This document shows positions 53,532 through 61,873 of a stretch of DNA of 64,000 nucleotides, in pieces. The position numbers were made by a program, and so were the translations under genes. This DNA is from Endozoicomonas gorgoniicola (GTDB lineage: Bacteria; Pseudomonadota; Gammaproteobacteria; Pseudomonadales; Endozoicomonadaceae). The DNA is taken from positions 3,883,501 through 3,947,500 of the forward strand of contig NZ_JAPFCC010000001.1 of assembly GCF_025562715.2 (NCBI RefSeq), given 5' to 3'. Position 1 is the first letter of the stretch, and every line of letters starts with the position of its first letter. Below the pieces are notes generated by a model. It searched no databases, was not told the origin of the DNA, and was given only the letters and a program-made list of their open reading frames with translations.

Positions 53532-55177
53532 GGGTGCGGTTCATTTGCTACGACGCTCTACCCCAGCAAAACCAACCACTTTGGCGACTGAGAGCAAAGA
53601 AAAAAGGGCTGTTTCGTGGTGATATAACGTCGCCAAACAAATAACACCGGAAAAGCAGCCCTTTGTGAACGCATCTTACGCCAATACTCTCGACTTTCAA
53701 TTTTTTTCTCCTGCACAGGATCACTTTAATAGCATGATCCGCCACCTCGAATCTGCCTGCCTGCAGGAACATGGCACAACTGAAGAGTACATTCGAACCA
53801 ATGGGGACGAGCTGCTTCGGCTAATGTTTCAGGGCTATCTCGATAAACAGGCTGAAGATGAAGAAAGAGCAGTGTCTGTCACTCCCGCTGACGGCATACC
53901 TCGTAACCATATTCGTCAAAATACCAGCCGGGTTCTCACCACGGTGTTTGGCAAGGTAACGGTCAAACGGTTTGCTTATAGCCAGCGCAATGTCTCCAAC
54001 GAATTCCCACTGGATGCCGGGCTCAACCTTAATAACGACCAATATTCTGATGGTGTACGCAAGCGTGTGGTCACGGATGCTATTGATCGTTCTTATGACA
54101 ATGTCGTCAAACGGCATCGTGAAAATTGCCCCGGCATAGTTGGCAAGTACCAGACAATAAAGCTGGTTGAAGGCACAGCTCAGGATTTTGTCGAATTCTA
54201 TGAACAACGAACCATAGAAGATGAGCAAACAGATGACCTATTGGTTCTGAGCTTTGACGGGAAAGGTCTGGTCATGTTGCCAGATGGGTTAAGGGAAGCG
54301 ACCCGCAAGAATGCAGAGAAAAGCAAGAAAAAATGTCAGACACGTTTAAGTCCGGGAGAAAAGAAAGACCGGAAGCGTATGGCTATGGTGGCGACTGTTT
54401 ACACTGTGCGGGCAAACCCACGCTCACCAGAGTCCATCATGAACTCTGAAAAGAAAGCGGACAATGTCGTCAAATTTCGACCTCCAATACGCAACAAGAG
54501 GGTTTGGGCCAGTGTTGAGAGGGACGGAGAAACAGTCATCGAAGAAGCCTTTGATGAGGCTCTCAAGCGTGACCCGGAACGAAAACGACAATGGGTTGTC
54601 GTGGTCGATGGGCATCCGCATCAACTGAAAATGATTGAAAGAGTTGCCCGCAGAAAACAGGTCAAAACCAGCATCATAATGGACTTCATTCATGTGCTGG
54701 AATATCTGTGGAAAGCCGCTCATTGTCTGCATGATAAAGGTGATAAATCTATTGAGAAATGGGTTGAGCAGCAAGCACTGAAAATTCTTCATGGGCAGTC
54801 GGGTCGGGTAGCCAGGGGCATAAAGCAAAGTGCCACGAAACGAAAATTGAAGAATCGGGAAGCTATTGATAAATGTGCTAGCTATCTGCAAAAAAACAGA
54901 GACCGGCTTTGCTACGATAAGGCGCTACGCTCAGGCTTTCCTATTGCCAGCGGAGTGATTGAAGGCGCTTGCCGACATTTGATAAATGACCGTCTTGATA
55001 TAACAGGCGCACGATGGAGCCTGCAAGGCGCGGAAGCCATTCTGAAGCTTCGCTCAATAAACTCCAGTGGAGACTGGGATGAATACTGGTCATATCACCA
55101 TTCGTGCTCTAAGAAACGAAATTACGGTGAGTTGATGGTGAATAGGGAGGCTTCGTCGTAGCAAATGAACCGCACCC
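53532..55177 (+). mobile_element. Complete ISKra4-family insertion sequence (1646 bp)
   Basis: Perfect 24-bp inverted repeats (53532-53555, beginning GGGTGCGGTTCATTTG, and 55154-55177) enclose one transposase gene. A 9-bp target duplication AATTTAATT is present at 53523-53531 and 55178-55186. The perfect ends and duplication indicate a recent, possibly still mobile, insertion. Confidence 0.95.
53665..55161 (+). CDS. ISKra4-family transposase
   Basis: A 498-residue DDE transposase. Family pattern: an N-terminal region with TSRVLTTVFGKVTVKRFAYS, the catalytic core LLVLSFDGKGLVMLPDGLREAT (first Asp), WVVVVDGHPHQLKMIER and IIMDFIHVLEYLWKAAHCLH (second Asp region), and the C-terminal SGFPIASGVIEGACRHLINDRLDITGARWSLQGAEAILKLRSI with the glutamate, which is the most conserved part of the family. 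It is intact and fills the element. Confidence 0.95.
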   Translation: MNASYANTLDFQFFSPAQDHFNSMIRHLESACLQEHGTTEEYIRTNGDELLRLMFQGYLDKQAEDEERAVSVTPADGIPRNHIRQNTSRVLTTVFGKVTVKRFAYSQRNVSNEFPLDAGLNLNNDQYSDGVRKRVVTDAIDRSYDNVVKRHRENCPGIVGKYQTIKLVEGTAQDFVEFYEQRTIEDEQTDDLLVLSFDGKGLVMLPDGLREATRKNAEKSKKKCQTRLSPGEKKDRKRMAMVATVYTVRANPRSPESIMNSEKKADNVVKFRPPIRNKRVWASVERDGETVIEEAFDEALKRDPERKRQWVVVVDGHPHQLKMIERVARRKQVKTSIIMDFIHVLEYLWKAAHCLHDKGDKSIEKWVEQQALKILHGQSGRVARGIKQSATKRKLKNREAIDKCASYLQKNRDRLCYDKALRSGFPIASGVIEGACRHLINDRLDITGARWSLQGAEAILKLRSINSSGDWDEYWSYHHSCSKKRNYGELMVNREASS

Positions 55178-55186
55178 AATTTAATT

Positions 55187-55314
55187 CTGGTCTCTACAAG
55201 GATTTCTTTGGTTTTGATATGGGGGTTGTAGGGGATGATAGCTGGACGCCCAACACTAAAGAAGAATTTTTAATTAAACCGGGTACTTATCGGTACCGGA
55301 TTATTGTGGGCTGA
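55187..55314 (+). pseudogene. Porin-like coding remnant, right part
   Basis: Continues the frame of 53415-53531 after the IS: SGLYKDFFGFDMGVVGDDSWTPNTKEEFLIKPG...YRIIVG, then TGA 55312-55314. The last ~30 residues no longer look like a porin, so an internal deletion or fusion had probably happened before the IS arrived. It ends 38 bp before the EIIC gene. Confidence 0.4.
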
Positions 55315-55352
55315 GCTTCAGTCTATCCAAAATAACCAAGGAGATGTGCTAG

Positions 55353-56696
55353 ATGTCAAAATCTAGAGGCTTTGAAAAATTAATGGCAGGAATGGAAAAA
55401 CACCTGCTACCAATGGCCGACAAACTGGGTAATATTAAATATCTTGCAGCTGTTCGGGACGGTATGATCAATGCCATGCCGTTCCTGATTGTAGGCTCCC
55501 TGTTGTTGCTGTTACTGAACATTCCGGTGACGGATCCGGAGAGTGTGATTTATGTTGAGTGGTATGCCAACTTGATGGCTACTCACAAGGCTAAGTGGCT
55601 TCAACCTTTTTATGCTTCCCTGGGCATGGCCTCCATCTTTATCAGTTTCGGCATTGGCTCCAATCTGGCCAAGCTCTATAAGCTGCCGACAACACCAGGT
55701 GGTTTTCTGGCGATGTTTGCCTTCTTTATCGTAGCGGCGCCAGTAGATGGCTGGCCTCCAATGGTGCAGGCACGCTTTCTGGATACGAATGGTATGTTTA
55801 CTGCGATTGTATTCAGTATCTTTGCCGTGGAAGTGTATCGATTCATGACCAGCAAAGGCATGACCATCAGGCTGCCAGAGCAAGTACCTCCTGCAATTGC
55901 CCGCTCTTTTGAAGCTCTGACACCTGTCATAGCTCTAATGCTGATCCTGCAGCCAATGAACCTCTTCGTAGCATCTCTGGGTGAAGGCGGTATGCTGATT
56001 CCTGAGCTGGTGACAAAGTTGTTTGCGCCAATGGTCTCCGCAATCGATACACTGCCAGGCTTGCTGATGCTGGTGTTTGGCTTCCACATCCTGTGGTTCT
56101 TTGGTATGCACGGTACCAATATTCTGGGCGGTATTGCCGCTCCTGTGGCTCTGGCAAATTTCCAGGCAAACAATGCTGCATTCGTTGCAGGTGTAGCCGC
56201 TCCAACCATTTATGCTGGATCTTTCCTTGATATGTTTGTCATGATTGGCGGCATTGGTAGTACTCTGGGTCTGGCCATTGCCATGTCTCTGTCCAAAAAT
56301 GCCCACCTGAAATCCATTGGCCGTATCAGTATTGCGCCAGGCATCTTCCAGATCAACGAGCCTGTCATGTTTGGTACACCGATTGTAATGAACCCCATTC
56401 TGGGCATCCCGTTCCTGGTTGTTCCTCTGGTCAGCACAGTCATTGCCTACTTTGCGGCATATCATAATCTGGTCGGTCGAGTTGTAACCCTGGTACCATG
56501 GACTACCCCGGCACCTGTGAGTGCACTGTTGGCTACTAATTTCTCTCTAACTGCCCTGATTCTGAGCCTGTTCCTGCTGGCATTTTCTACCCTGGCTTAC
56601 ATGCCGTTCCTGAAAATGTACGCCAAGACGCTGGAGGCTGATCAGAAACAGGAAGAAGTCAATGCGATAGAGTCTTCTGAGCCAGCCACAGCCTGA
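55353..56696 (+). CDS. chbC: PTS lactose/cellobiose/chitobiose-type EIIC permease
   Basis: The membrane subunit that carries the sugar while EIIB phosphorylates it. 447 residues, about 10 hydrophobic segments, with the lactose/cellobiose-family stretches LAAVRDGMINAMPFLIVGSLLLL, LPTTPGGFLAMFAFFI, FGMHGTNILGGIAAPV, GSTLGLAIAM and ISIAPGIFQINEPVMFGTPIVMNP (substrate-site glutamate). AAGGAG precedes ATG 55353. EIIB and EIIA are about 3.2 kb further right (59933, 60290), separated by chbG and an IS1380 element. N,N'-diacetylchitobiose is the likeliest substrate given the ChbG and ChiP-like neighbours; cellobiose is possible. Confidence 0.9.
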   Translation: MSKSRGFEKLMAGMEKHLLPMADKLGNIKYLAAVRDGMINAMPFLIVGSLLLLLLNIPVTDPESVIYVEWYANLMATHKAKWLQPFYASLGMASIFISFGIGSNLAKLYKLPTTPGGFLAMFAFFIVAAPVDGWPPMVQARFLDTNGMFTAIVFSIFAVEVYRFMTSKGMTIRLPEQVPPAIARSFEALTPVIALMLILQPMNLFVASLGEGGMLIPELVTKLFAPMVSAIDTLPGLLMLVFGFHILWFFGMHGTNILGGIAAPVALANFQANNAAFVAGVAAPTIYAGSFLDMFVMIGGIGSTLGLAIAMSLSKNAHLKSIGRISIAPGIFQINEPVMFGTPIVMNPILGIPFLVVPLVSTVIAYFAAYHNLVGRVVTLVPWTTPAPVSALLATNFSLTALILSLFLLAFSTLAYMPFLKMYAKTLEADQKQEEVNAIESSEPATA

Positions 56697-56763
56697 ATCT
56701 GAATTCACTTTCTTTAACTCGATTGCTGCCTGATTTAATGTCAGGCAGCGTTTTAGTAAGGCT

Positions 56764-56973
56764 GTAAATATTATTAACTCTGAAGTTCGGTACGAGTTTC
56801 CTGAAGGCTTCTGGTGGGGTGCTGCTACATCTGCGGCCCAAAGTGAAGGTGCTTCTAATGAAGATGGCAAATCTCCACACATCTATGATCAGTGGTATGC
56901 CGAAGCACCTGAGCGCTTCTTTAATCAGGTAGGGTCACAAGATACCTCTACGTTCTATGACCTTCTTGGTTGA
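56764..56973 (+). pseudogene. GH1 6-phospho-beta-glucosidase, 5' fragment
   Basis: The frame reads VRYEFPEGFWWGAATSAAQSEG and HIYDQWYAEAPERFFNQVG...STFYDLLG, the N-terminus of GH1 enzymes that hydrolyse phosphorylated beta-glucosides. It has only ~70 of the usual ~470 residues and ends at TGA 56971-56973. No ATG is seen at the front. Placed directly after the EIIC gene, it shows that the operon once held a second phospho-glucosidase. Confidence 0.85.
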
Positions 56974-57021
56974 GGAATAGAGCCCACCGAATGGGGGCTT
57001 GGACTCAGAGCTTTCTGATGG

Positions 57022-57209
57022 TTATAAGTTGCCAAAGTTAGTCAGTTGGAATCCCTCAGACTCTAACCACTGGATCAAACCCGGGTCGCAAAGAGCTTCC
57101 AGCTCTTTAGCGCGAGCAAGAGAGTAGGAGGAGAGACTCATAAGCGTCGTATCGATAAACGCTGGATGCGTCATTATCTCCAGGCTGCTAATGCCGTCAT
57201 ACTTACTAA
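57022..57209 (-). pseudogene. chbG: chbG, 3' part (split by IS1380)
   Basis: The minus strand reads LEIMTHPAFIDTTLMSLSSYSLARAKELEALCDPGLIQWLESEGFQLTNFGNL then TAA, the end of a ChbG/YdjC-type deacetylase with the conserved EIM-HPAF motif. Joined to 58930-59477 without the IS and one 4-bp duplication, the frame is continuous (RIKQLIS-KYDGISSLEIMTHP) and gives 243 residues, normal for the family. Confidence 0.9.
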
Positions 57210-58929
57210 CCCGAATATTTCATAAATGAGCAACAAGTTCCGGAAAAAACATCCCATTCTGATTTTTTCGGAGGTCTGTTGCTCTACTGTCCATGAAAAA
57301 GGTATTACAACCCGAACTCACCATTAATTCGGATGTTTTTTGATCAGCACCTGCTTTTTCAGGACAACAGAATTCCCCAACACTCTTTCTGTTGGTCGCT
57401 ATTTTATTCTGATTGAGTTTATGAAGCTGACTATCCCGGTCGAGGCAGCGGCATTGAATAAAAGACTTCGGTTATATGCTGCAAAAGCCCTTTTATTGGA
57501 CAGCTGCGGGGCAAGTGAAGTTTGATTCGGTCTTTATACTCAACCACTTTAACCGCGACCTTACAAAGTTTTGTGATCACGGTTGATGGCTGTGCCTTTT
57601 CCAGCTCCGTACCTTTCAGTGCCTTGGTTCTCAGCTCATAGTGAAGAACATAAGCAGCGCAGGCGTAAAACATTCTCAGGTGATTTGCCAGAAAGCCTTG
57701 ATCTGACAAGCGATCACCGGACAAATCACTTTTCAGATGCTTAATGAAGTTCTCATCCTGCCCTCTGGGACAATAAAGGTCTTCATATATTTCCTCGGGG
57801 GAAGCCTCCATCATCGAAGTCACAATAAAGCGGGGATTGTCGCCTTTCTGGTTGACCTCTGCCTTATAGATTATCCGGGTGTCCAGCCCTTTCCAGCTTT
57901 TTGCCTGATAGTCCGTTTCTCCGTAGAGCCTGAGTCGCTCAGGCTCTGGCATGTTGTTCAGTTTTGCCAGCCCGGTTTTAACGTCGAGAGCTTTCCGCGC
58001 TTCATCCAGCAACTCTTTGGCTTTAGGTCGCAAGGCCGTCTTGTGTCCTGCGCCTTTTCCCAGCACGTAGTCGGAGTGAGGGTCATCCTGAACAACCTGC
58101 ATTAACTCTGGTTGGGCAAAGTGGCTATCCCCACGAACCAGTAAATGGGTTTTCGGCCATCTTGTACGGATCAGCTTAATGAGGCGCTGGAGAATAGCTG
58201 CATTCTCTCGGCCTGTGGGTGTTTTTCCAGGACGCAGGATCGAAGTGATCAGCTTGCCGCTGAGCCCCTCAAAGATCATTAAGGGCAAGTAACAGTAGTC
58301 TTGATATTTGGCGTTGAACAGGTTCATCTGCTGGCCGCCATGGGTGATAGCAGGCGTATGATCCAGGTCGATAATGATGGCTAATGGCGGGTATTCATAA
58401 CTGCTGATGAAGTGATCAGCCAGTGCTTTGGTCATATTATAAATATCCCGTTTGGTCATGGACTGACCAAGCCTTGTATACGTTGGAGCGGAAGCCAGAT
58501 GGTTATCATCGTCCAGTGGGTTTCTTCCATTGGCAAGCTTAAAGATTGGGTCTTTACGCAGATGGTTGCTGTCGTTTGCATCTTCATAACCACAGGCCAT
58601 TTGCAAAACTCTTTGGGCAATGAGTTCTTGCAGGGTGTGGTCGATGTAGGATTGATGACGTTTATCGTCAATGCCGTCAGTCAGCCTGGATATGATACCG
58701 CTGTGAAGCATTGTTTCACGTAGCATCAGGGCGCCAAAATCAGAGGATAATTCTCCGCCATTGAAGTCTGCCCGGATAGTTTTTCCGTTGGAGGGGTGAA
58801 AACGAAGCTGTTCTTGTGTAAATTTGTTCATGGCAAGTTCCGGTTTGCTTCTTCCGAAGCATTTTTTTGGTCGACCCAATTATATCAAGTGATTGGGCGG
58901 AACTTGCCTCTTTTTATGAAATATCCGGG
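57210..58929 (-). mobile_element. Complete IS1380-family insertion sequence (1720 bp)
   Basis: Ends: CCCGAATATTTCATAAATG at 57210 and, on the minus strand from 58929, CCCGGATATTTCATAAAAAG, imperfect inverted repeats that extend to AAGTTCCG. A 4-bp target duplication CTAA flanks the element (57206-57209, 58930-58933). It contains one transposase gene and splits chbG. Confidence 0.92.
57431..58831 (-). CDS. IS1380-family transposase
   Basis: A 466-residue DDE transposase from ATG 58831 (MNKFTQEQLRFHPSNG); an upstream TTG at 58879 would add 16 residues. Pattern: IRADFNGGELSSDFGALMLRE, DKRHQSYIDHTLQELIAQRVLQMACGYEDANDSNHLRKDPIFKL, the first catalytic Asp in AIIIDLDHTPAITHGGQQMNLFNAKY, the second in HLLVRGDSHFAQPELM and the C-terminal CPRGQDENFIKHLKSDLSGDRLS with the glutamate region. 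It looks intact. Confidence 0.94.
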   Translation of the reverse strand: MNKFTQEQLRFHPSNGKTIRADFNGGELSSDFGALMLRETMLHSGIISRLTDGIDDKRHQSYIDHTLQELIAQRVLQMACGYEDANDSNHLRKDPIFKLANGRNPLDDDNHLASAPTYTRLGQSMTKRDIYNMTKALADHFISSYEYPPLAIIIDLDHTPAITHGGQQMNLFNAKYQDYCYLPLMIFEGLSGKLITSILRPGKTPTGRENAAILQRLIKLIRTRWPKTHLLVRGDSHFAQPELMQVVQDDPHSDYVLGKGAGHKTALRPKAKELLDEARKALDVKTGLAKLNNMPEPERLRLYGETDYQAKSWKGLDTRIIYKAEVNQKGDNPRFIVTSMMEASPEEIYEDLYCPRGQDENFIKHLKSDLSGDRLSDQGFLANHLRMFYACAAYVLHYELRTKALKGTELEKAQPSTVITKLCKVAVKVVEYKDRIKLHLPRSCPIKGLLQHITEVFYSMPLPRPG

Positions 58930-58933
58930 CTAA

Positions 58934-59477
58934 TGAGTTGTTTAATGCGCGGCAGCCCCATATTGTCGTCAGAACTGAGGGCGTAATAGCTGTCATCAAA
59001 TGCCTCACTGGACTTAATGTGGCCGGGCTTCTGTGAAAATTGACGAACGGGAAGGTCGTAGCGCTCTGCTACAGCAGTAAAAGCGAGAGAGACATTATTC
59101 AATCGATGGACATGATGATGACTGTCGATGTGTGTTGGAGTAATACCCAGTTGCATGCAACGCCTTACCTGAGCACAAAATTCTTTTTCAATTAATTCTG
59201 CCGGAAGTGCAGCGACATGATCCTGATTTCTGAGGAAATTCCCGGCATGGTCCGATAACTCTTTGTGGGCAGTTAATGGTTGGCCTGCGGTCAGGGTCAA
59301 ATGTAAGCCTACGCCCAACGAGGGGGCTGACTCTGCTAATTTCACAGCATCTTCAGAGCCGGGCATATTGACCATCAGGCTTGCTGAGCGCACTACACCA
59401 TTTTGGCAGGCTTCAATTATCCCAAGGTTAACACCCCGGCAAAGCCCGAAATCATCTGCATTGAAAATCAGTTGCAA
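58934..59477 (-). pseudogene. chbG: chbG, 5' part (split by IS1380)
   Basis: ChbG removes an N-acetyl group from (phosphorylated) chitobiose so that ChbF can act and, in E. coli, ChbR can sense it. This fragment begins MQLIFNADDFGLCRGVNLGIIEAC (metal-binding Asp pair), with LGVGLHLTLTAGQPLT and THIDSHHHVHRL, all YdjC/ChbG motifs. After LPRIKQLIS it enters IS sequence and stops at 58914. The active-site aspartates and histidines are present but the last ~60 residues are cut off, so activity is doubtful. Confidence 0.9.
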
Positions 59478-59932
59478 AATATCATCCCAGTAGAGTCATA
59501 CGTTATGATCATTTTGATCGTCGAATGTGATGATATGGAAAAATGTAATGGCTTTCATTGATAGTGATCAATTCTCTATATCGCCATCCGGAGTGGTTGT
59601 CCTGGGGGTTGTCAGGTGTTCAGGTGCTTTGTTCGTTGTCTTGGCATGACGGCGACGGAGTTGCTGTGGATCGAGTATTGCGTGCGGGGAAAATTGATCT
59701 GCGTCTATAAATGACACCTTCTGGCTATCGATCAATTCAGCCATCTGGATCCCTACAACCCACGTAGAAACTGAGGTTGTGTTAATTATTGGTTAATTGA
59801 GTGATAGTTGTATTTCAATGTAAGCGATTACATTTTGGTTGACTTTATAGCCTGAAATGGAATCATAGAGACCGTTTCCGGAGCCTGTTTGATGGCTTTG
59901 AATTGAATAGCTTTAGTTTGGATGTAAGATCA
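59478..59932. other. Divergent control region between chbG and chbB
   Basis: 455 bp without an intact gene. It holds operator O3 (59819-59832) and a TTGACT box at 59839-59844 that could be the -35 of the chbB promoter, though no good -10 follows. A short open stretch ending near 59709 (HDGDGVAVDRVLRAGKIDLRL) may be a worn coding remnant, but I cannot identify it. Confidence 0.5.
59819..59832. promoter_or_regulatory. LacI-type operator O3 upstream of chbB
   Basis: TGTAAGCGATTACA, one base off the perfect palindrome of O2, lies 101 bp before the chbB ATG and next to a TTGACT box. It fits repression of the chbBA-lacI-chbF run by its own LacI-type protein. Confidence 0.82.
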
Positions 59933-60241
59933 ATGAAAAAAATTCTACTCTGCTGCAGTGCTGGTATGTCCACAAGCTTGCTGGTCAAAAAAATGATTAA
60001 AGAGGCGGACGACAGGGGGCTGGAACTGGAGATTGTCGCTTACCCTATGGCTGAGTTTGAAACTGAGGTTGCAAGCTGTGATGTTTGCCTGTTAGGTCCT
60101 CAGGTTCGTTACAAACTCAATGAATTCAAGAAATACGCTGCAGAACATAATGTGGAAGTGGCGGCTATAGACCCAATGGCCTATGGAACCATGAATGCCA
60201 GTAAGATTTTGGATAGCGCCCTTAAGATGGTGGCTAGTTAA
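59933..60241 (+). CDS. chbB: PTS chitobiose/cellobiose-type EIIB
   Basis: The cytoplasmic subunit that passes phosphate from EIIA to the incoming sugar. The start is ATG 59933 (MKKILLCCSAGMSTSLLVKKM); the earlier ATG at 59903 would add ten unrelated residues. The phospho-cysteine is Cys8 in CCSAGMSTS. The 102 residues end with the family's PMAYGTMNASKILDSALKM. It is first in the run chbB-chbA-lacI-chbF and is preceded by operator O3. Confidence 0.93.
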   Translation: MKKILLCCSAGMSTSLLVKKMIKEADDRGLELEIVAYPMAEFETEVASCDVCLLGPQVRYKLNEFKKYAAEHNVEVAAIDPMAYGTMNASKILDSALKMVAS

Positions 60242-60289
60242 GTTACAGATCCACTGATCAATATTTTTAGAAGTAGCTCGGAGTGAAGT

Positions 60290-60601
60290 GTGGAATTAGA
60301 AGCAACTATTATCGAGTTGATTGTTCATTCTGGGGAAGCCAAAAGCCTGATGCTTGAAGCCCTGGCCTCCGCCAGGAGTGGGGAATTCAATGTGGCCGAT
60401 GAAAAAATGGCTGAATCAAGGGAGGCCATTAAAAAAGCTCATTGCATTCAAACAGATTTGATTGGTCAGGATGAATGCGAGGGTAAAGTGCCTGTGACGC
60501 TCTTGATGGTTCATGCACAGGATCACCTGATGAACACCATGTTTGGTCAGGATCTTGCTGAAGAGATGATACACCTCTATCGCAAGCAGTTTGCCAGATA
60601 A
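60290..60601 (+). CDS. chbA: PTS chitobiose/cellobiose-type EIIA
   Basis: The trimeric helical subunit that takes phosphate from HPr and gives it to EIIB. It starts at GTG 60290 with CGGAG upstream. The 103 residues include the conserved HSGEAKSLMLEAL and the phospho-histidine His75 in LLMVHAQDHLMNTM. Length is normal for the lactose/cellobiose EIIA group. It is 48 bp after chbB. Confidence 0.93.
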   Translation: MELEATIIELIVHSGEAKSLMLEALASARSGEFNVADEKMAESREAIKKAHCIQTDLIGQDECEGKVPVTLLMVHAQDHLMNTMFGQDLAEEMIHLYRKQFAR

Positions 60602-60653
60602 GTCATTGTATACGGGGGCTCTCTGGAAGTGACTCTTCAGATCGGCACGACAA

Positions 60654-60703
60654 GAGTCGCAGGGCGAGAAGAGTCGCAGGGCGAGAAGAGTCACAGGGCG
60701 AGC
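60654..60703. repeat. 17-bp tandem repeat, 3 units, between chbA and the LacI-type gene
   Basis: GAGTCGCAGGGCGAGAA occurs at 60654-60670 and 60671-60687, with a third, slightly changed and shorter copy at 60688-60703. It lies in the untranslated space before the regulator gene. Confidence 0.9.
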
Positions 60704-60775
60704 CTCTGATTTACTATTAAGCTGCTGTACAATTATAGATGTATCAGAAGCTAGCTTGGAGTGTCTAAGCAATTA

Positions 60776-61765
60776 ATGAGTAGTATTAATGACGTGGCGA
60801 AGCTTGCAGGTGTATCGACTGCCACAGTATCGCGAGTGTTGAACGACACAGGTCAGTGTAGCCCCAGGACCCAGCAAAAAGTCATAGCAGCAGTAAAAGA
60901 ACTGAACTATCAACCCAACATTCTGGCTCGCTCACTGGCGAAGGCATCATCGGATAACGTTGGTCTGATGGTAAACAGTTACCGGGGCAGCTTTTTTGCG
61001 GCTCTCGTTTCTCAGTTGCAGGAATCTTTTGAGAATCAGAATAAGTTTCTGCTTACTTGTCGGGCTTCGTCCAGCAGAGAGTCGGAGTTGCAGGCTATAA
61101 GCCGTCTGAAAAGTATGAGTTGTGCTGCACTTGTATTGCACTCCCGGGCTTTGACTGATGAAGATTTACTTCAGCTTGCAGAGGATAAAGTACATTTTGC
61201 CCTGATAGACCGCTTTGTTCCCGGGCTTGAGGACAGGTGTGTCACATTTAAGCACAGGAAGTCTGCAAGGCTGGCGGTGGAACACTTGTATAAGAAGGGG
61301 CATAGAAAAATTGCCTGTTTATCCGGCACAATGGAGCGTCATTCTGCCAGAGAGCGTTATGCCGGTTATGCCGAAGCCGTGGAAGAGTTTGAACTTGAAG
61401 ACATTCATATTGGTTACGGACATTATAACCAGGATGGTGGTTATAAAGCGGCTGAAAAACTGTTTTCCAGACGCTCTGATGTGACTGCAATTTTTACCTG
61501 CAGTGAGCAGATGTGTGTGGGAGCCTATGAATATTTTCACCATGCTGGTTTGAGGGTGCCAGATGATATCTCTGTTGTAAGTATCGACAGTGTTGATGTA
61601 TGCCAGATTTTGTCACCCAAAGTAACCACTGTGACGTTTCCAATAGAAGATATGGCTATTGAGACACAAGAGTTGGTTTGTAGAATGATGGATGGCAAGC
61701 CTGCAATCAAGCCTGCAGTCTTCACTCCGAACATCAAGATTTTTCATTCTGTTAAAACGCTCTAA
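60776..61765 (+). CDS. LacI-family repressor of the chitobiose locus
   Basis: A 329-residue regulator from ATG 60776; GTG 60761 would add five residues and cannot be excluded. The N-terminal helix-turn-helix (INDVAKLAGVSTATVSRVLND, then YQPNILARSLAKASSDNVGLM for the hinge) and the periplasmic-binding-like core (HKRKSARLAVEHLYKKGHRKIACLSG, AIFTCSEQMCVGAYEY, DDISVVSIDSVD) are typical. Lying between chbA and chbF, it most likely binds the TGTAAGCGNTTACA palindromes at O1-O3. In E. coli this role is taken by the AraC-type ChbR, so the control logic differs here. Confidence 0.9.
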   Translation: MSSINDVAKLAGVSTATVSRVLNDTGQCSPRTQQKVIAAVKELNYQPNILARSLAKASSDNVGLMVNSYRGSFFAALVSQLQESFENQNKFLLTCRASSSRESELQAISRLKSMSCAALVLHSRALTDEDLLQLAEDKVHFALIDRFVPGLEDRCVTFKHRKSARLAVEHLYKKGHRKIACLSGTMERHSARERYAGYAEAVEEFELEDIHIGYGHYNQDGGYKAAEKLFSRRSDVTAIFTCSEQMCVGAYEYFHHAGLRVPDDISVVSIDSVDVCQILSPKVTTVTFPIEDMAIETQELVCRMMDGKPAIKPAVFTPNIKIFHSVKTL

Positions 61766-61873
61766 TTGATAAAGATTCAGGCTCTTAATGAACGGATATT
61801 CAGAAAGTTTGTTTTATCCTGCCTTCAGGGAAGTAGGCAGTTACTAAATTAAATACCCATTCAGGAGTTTATA

